From Oscillospiraceae bacterium (GTDB lineage Bacteria > Bacillota_A > Clostridia > Oscillospirales > Oscillospiraceae), in assembly GCA_021771675.1 (NCBI GenBank), contig JAETOP010000155.1, positions 1-5,078 on the forward strand: DNA of 5,078 nt. Direction: 5' to 3'. Numbering within the stretch: the first letter of the stretch is position 1; each line of letters begins with the position of its first letter. The notes under the pieces are model-generated. The model was not told where the DNA came from. It worked only from the letters and a program-made list of their open reading frames with translations, and searched no databases. Of this stretch, positions 4,429-5,078 are shown in pieces. A program made the translations under genes and the position numbers.

Positions 4429-5078
4429 ATGAACAACATTCCCGAAGTCAAGCTGGGCATCATTGCGGTGTCCCGGGACTGCTTCCCCATCGCCCTGTCC
4501 ACGCAGCGCCGGAAGAACATTGTCGCCGCCTACGGCGAGGGGCTCTACGAGTGCCCCATCACGGTTGAAAATGAACTGGACGCCTCCGCCGCCATCGCCG
4601 ACGTGGAGGCCCACGGCGTCAACGCCCTGGTGGTCTTCCTGGGCAATTTCGGCCCCGAGACCCCCGAGACCTTGCTTGTCAAGAAGTTCCAGGGCCCTGC
4701 CATGTGCGTTGCCGCCGCCGAGGGCGACGGTGACCTGATCAACGGCCGGGGCGACGCCTACTGCGGCATGCTGAACTGCTCCTATAACCTGGGGATGCGC
4801 CACCTGAGCGCCTACATCCCCGAATACCCCGTGGGCACCGCCCAGGACTGCGCCCAGATGATCCGGGAGTTCGTCCCCATCGCCCGGGGCATCATCGGCC
4901 TGAAGAATCTGAAGGTCATCACCTTCGGCCCCCGGCCCCAGGACTTCTTCGCCTGCAACGCTCCCATCAAGGGGCTGTACGAGCTGGGCATCGAGGTGGA
5001 GGAGAACTCCGAGCTGGACCTGCTGGTGTCCTACAACGCCCACAAGGGCGACGCCAGAGTGGCCGCCATCATGGAGGA
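4429..5078 (+). CDS. L-fucose/L-arabinose isomerase family protein, N-terminal part
   Basis: The frame is open from the ATG to the window edge: 216 codons plus two bases, about half of the usual ~480-500 residues. AAAAGGAGAT (4411-4420) is a strong ribosome binding site, with AAGGAG 10 bases before the ATG. The protein begins MNNIPEVKLGIIAVSRDCFP and has the alternating strand/helix pattern of the N-terminal domain of this family: VKLGIIAVSRDCFP (7-20), VNALVVFLGNFGPETP (64-79), GPAMCVAAAEGD (89-100), a segment around residues 111-126 (YCGMLNCSYNLGMRHL), LKVITFGPRPQDFF (161-174) and LLVSYNAHKGD (198-208). Family members interconvert aldoses and ketoses (fucose/fuculose, arabinose/ribulose) with Mn2+ in the cytoplasm. 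The metal ligands lie in the C-terminal half, outside the window, so neither catalytic competence nor the substrate can be judged. It is the second gene of an operon with the DUF4867 gene. Confidence 0.82.
   Translation, partial: MNNIPEVKLGIIAVSRDCFPIALSTQRRKNIVAAYGEGLYECPITVENELDASAAIADVEAHGVNALVVFLGNFGPETPETLLVKKFQGPAMCVAAAEGDGDLINGRGDAYCGMLNCSYNLGMRHLSAYIPEYPVGTAQDCAQMIREFVPIARGIIGLKNLKVITFGPRPQDFFACNAPIKGLYELGIEVEENSELDLLVSYNAHKGDARVAAIME

Noticed and set aside
3711..5043. Minus-strand open frames at 3711-4322 and 4126-5043
   Set aside because: Both are antisense shadows of the DUF4867 and isomerase genes. They overlap each other and have no sensible start sites.

Overview
The window looks like a piece of chromosome from a moderately GC-rich Firmicute, most likely a gut clostridium of the Oscillospiraceae/Ruminococcaceae type. 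The reasons are GC-rich codon use in the genes with AT-rich spacers, strong AAGGAG-type ribosome binding sites, sigma-A promoters with exact 17-base spacers, and the gene families present. This taxonomic call is inference; there is no rRNA or marker gene in the window.

Layout. (1) 1-131, minus strand: the 5' end of a DnaD/replisome-organizer-like gene, driven by a near-consensus promoter whose start region carries a perfect 12-bp palindrome. (2) 243-523: a gene-free, highly structured repeat element. Its 32-base arms (251-282 and 489-520) are inverted copies that differ only at three G.U-compatible positions, and two further hairpins are nested inside. (3) 649-1491: an XRE-type helix-turn-helix protein fused to a C-terminal solenoid of eight ~15-residue repeats, each with one cysteine at the same position. 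(4) 1601-2860: an MFS-type efflux transporter with its own promoter starting 9 bases after the upstream stop codon, followed by a rho-independent terminator at 2984-3017. (5) 3195-3464: an 89-residue two-helix membrane protein. (6) 3491-3606: three consecutive inverted repeats, the last resembling a terminator. (7) 3759-4400 and 4429-5078: a two-gene operon of a DUF4867/cupin-like protein and the N-terminal half of an L-fucose/L-arabinose isomerase family protein, which runs off the window.

How they may work together. The HTH-solenoid gene and the MFS gene are co-oriented and nearly contiguous, which suggests a sensor-regulator and the exporter it controls; a regularly spaced cysteine ladder would suit metal or redox sensing, but this is inference. 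The last two genes look like the start of a sugar-catabolic operon. Fragments of the structured element's arm recur at 1540-1563 (inside the MFS 5' leader) and at 3470-3482, so the repeat family has seeded several spacers here.

The observations most worth following are the cysteine-ladder regulator and the element whose arm mismatches favour folding of plus-strand RNA.
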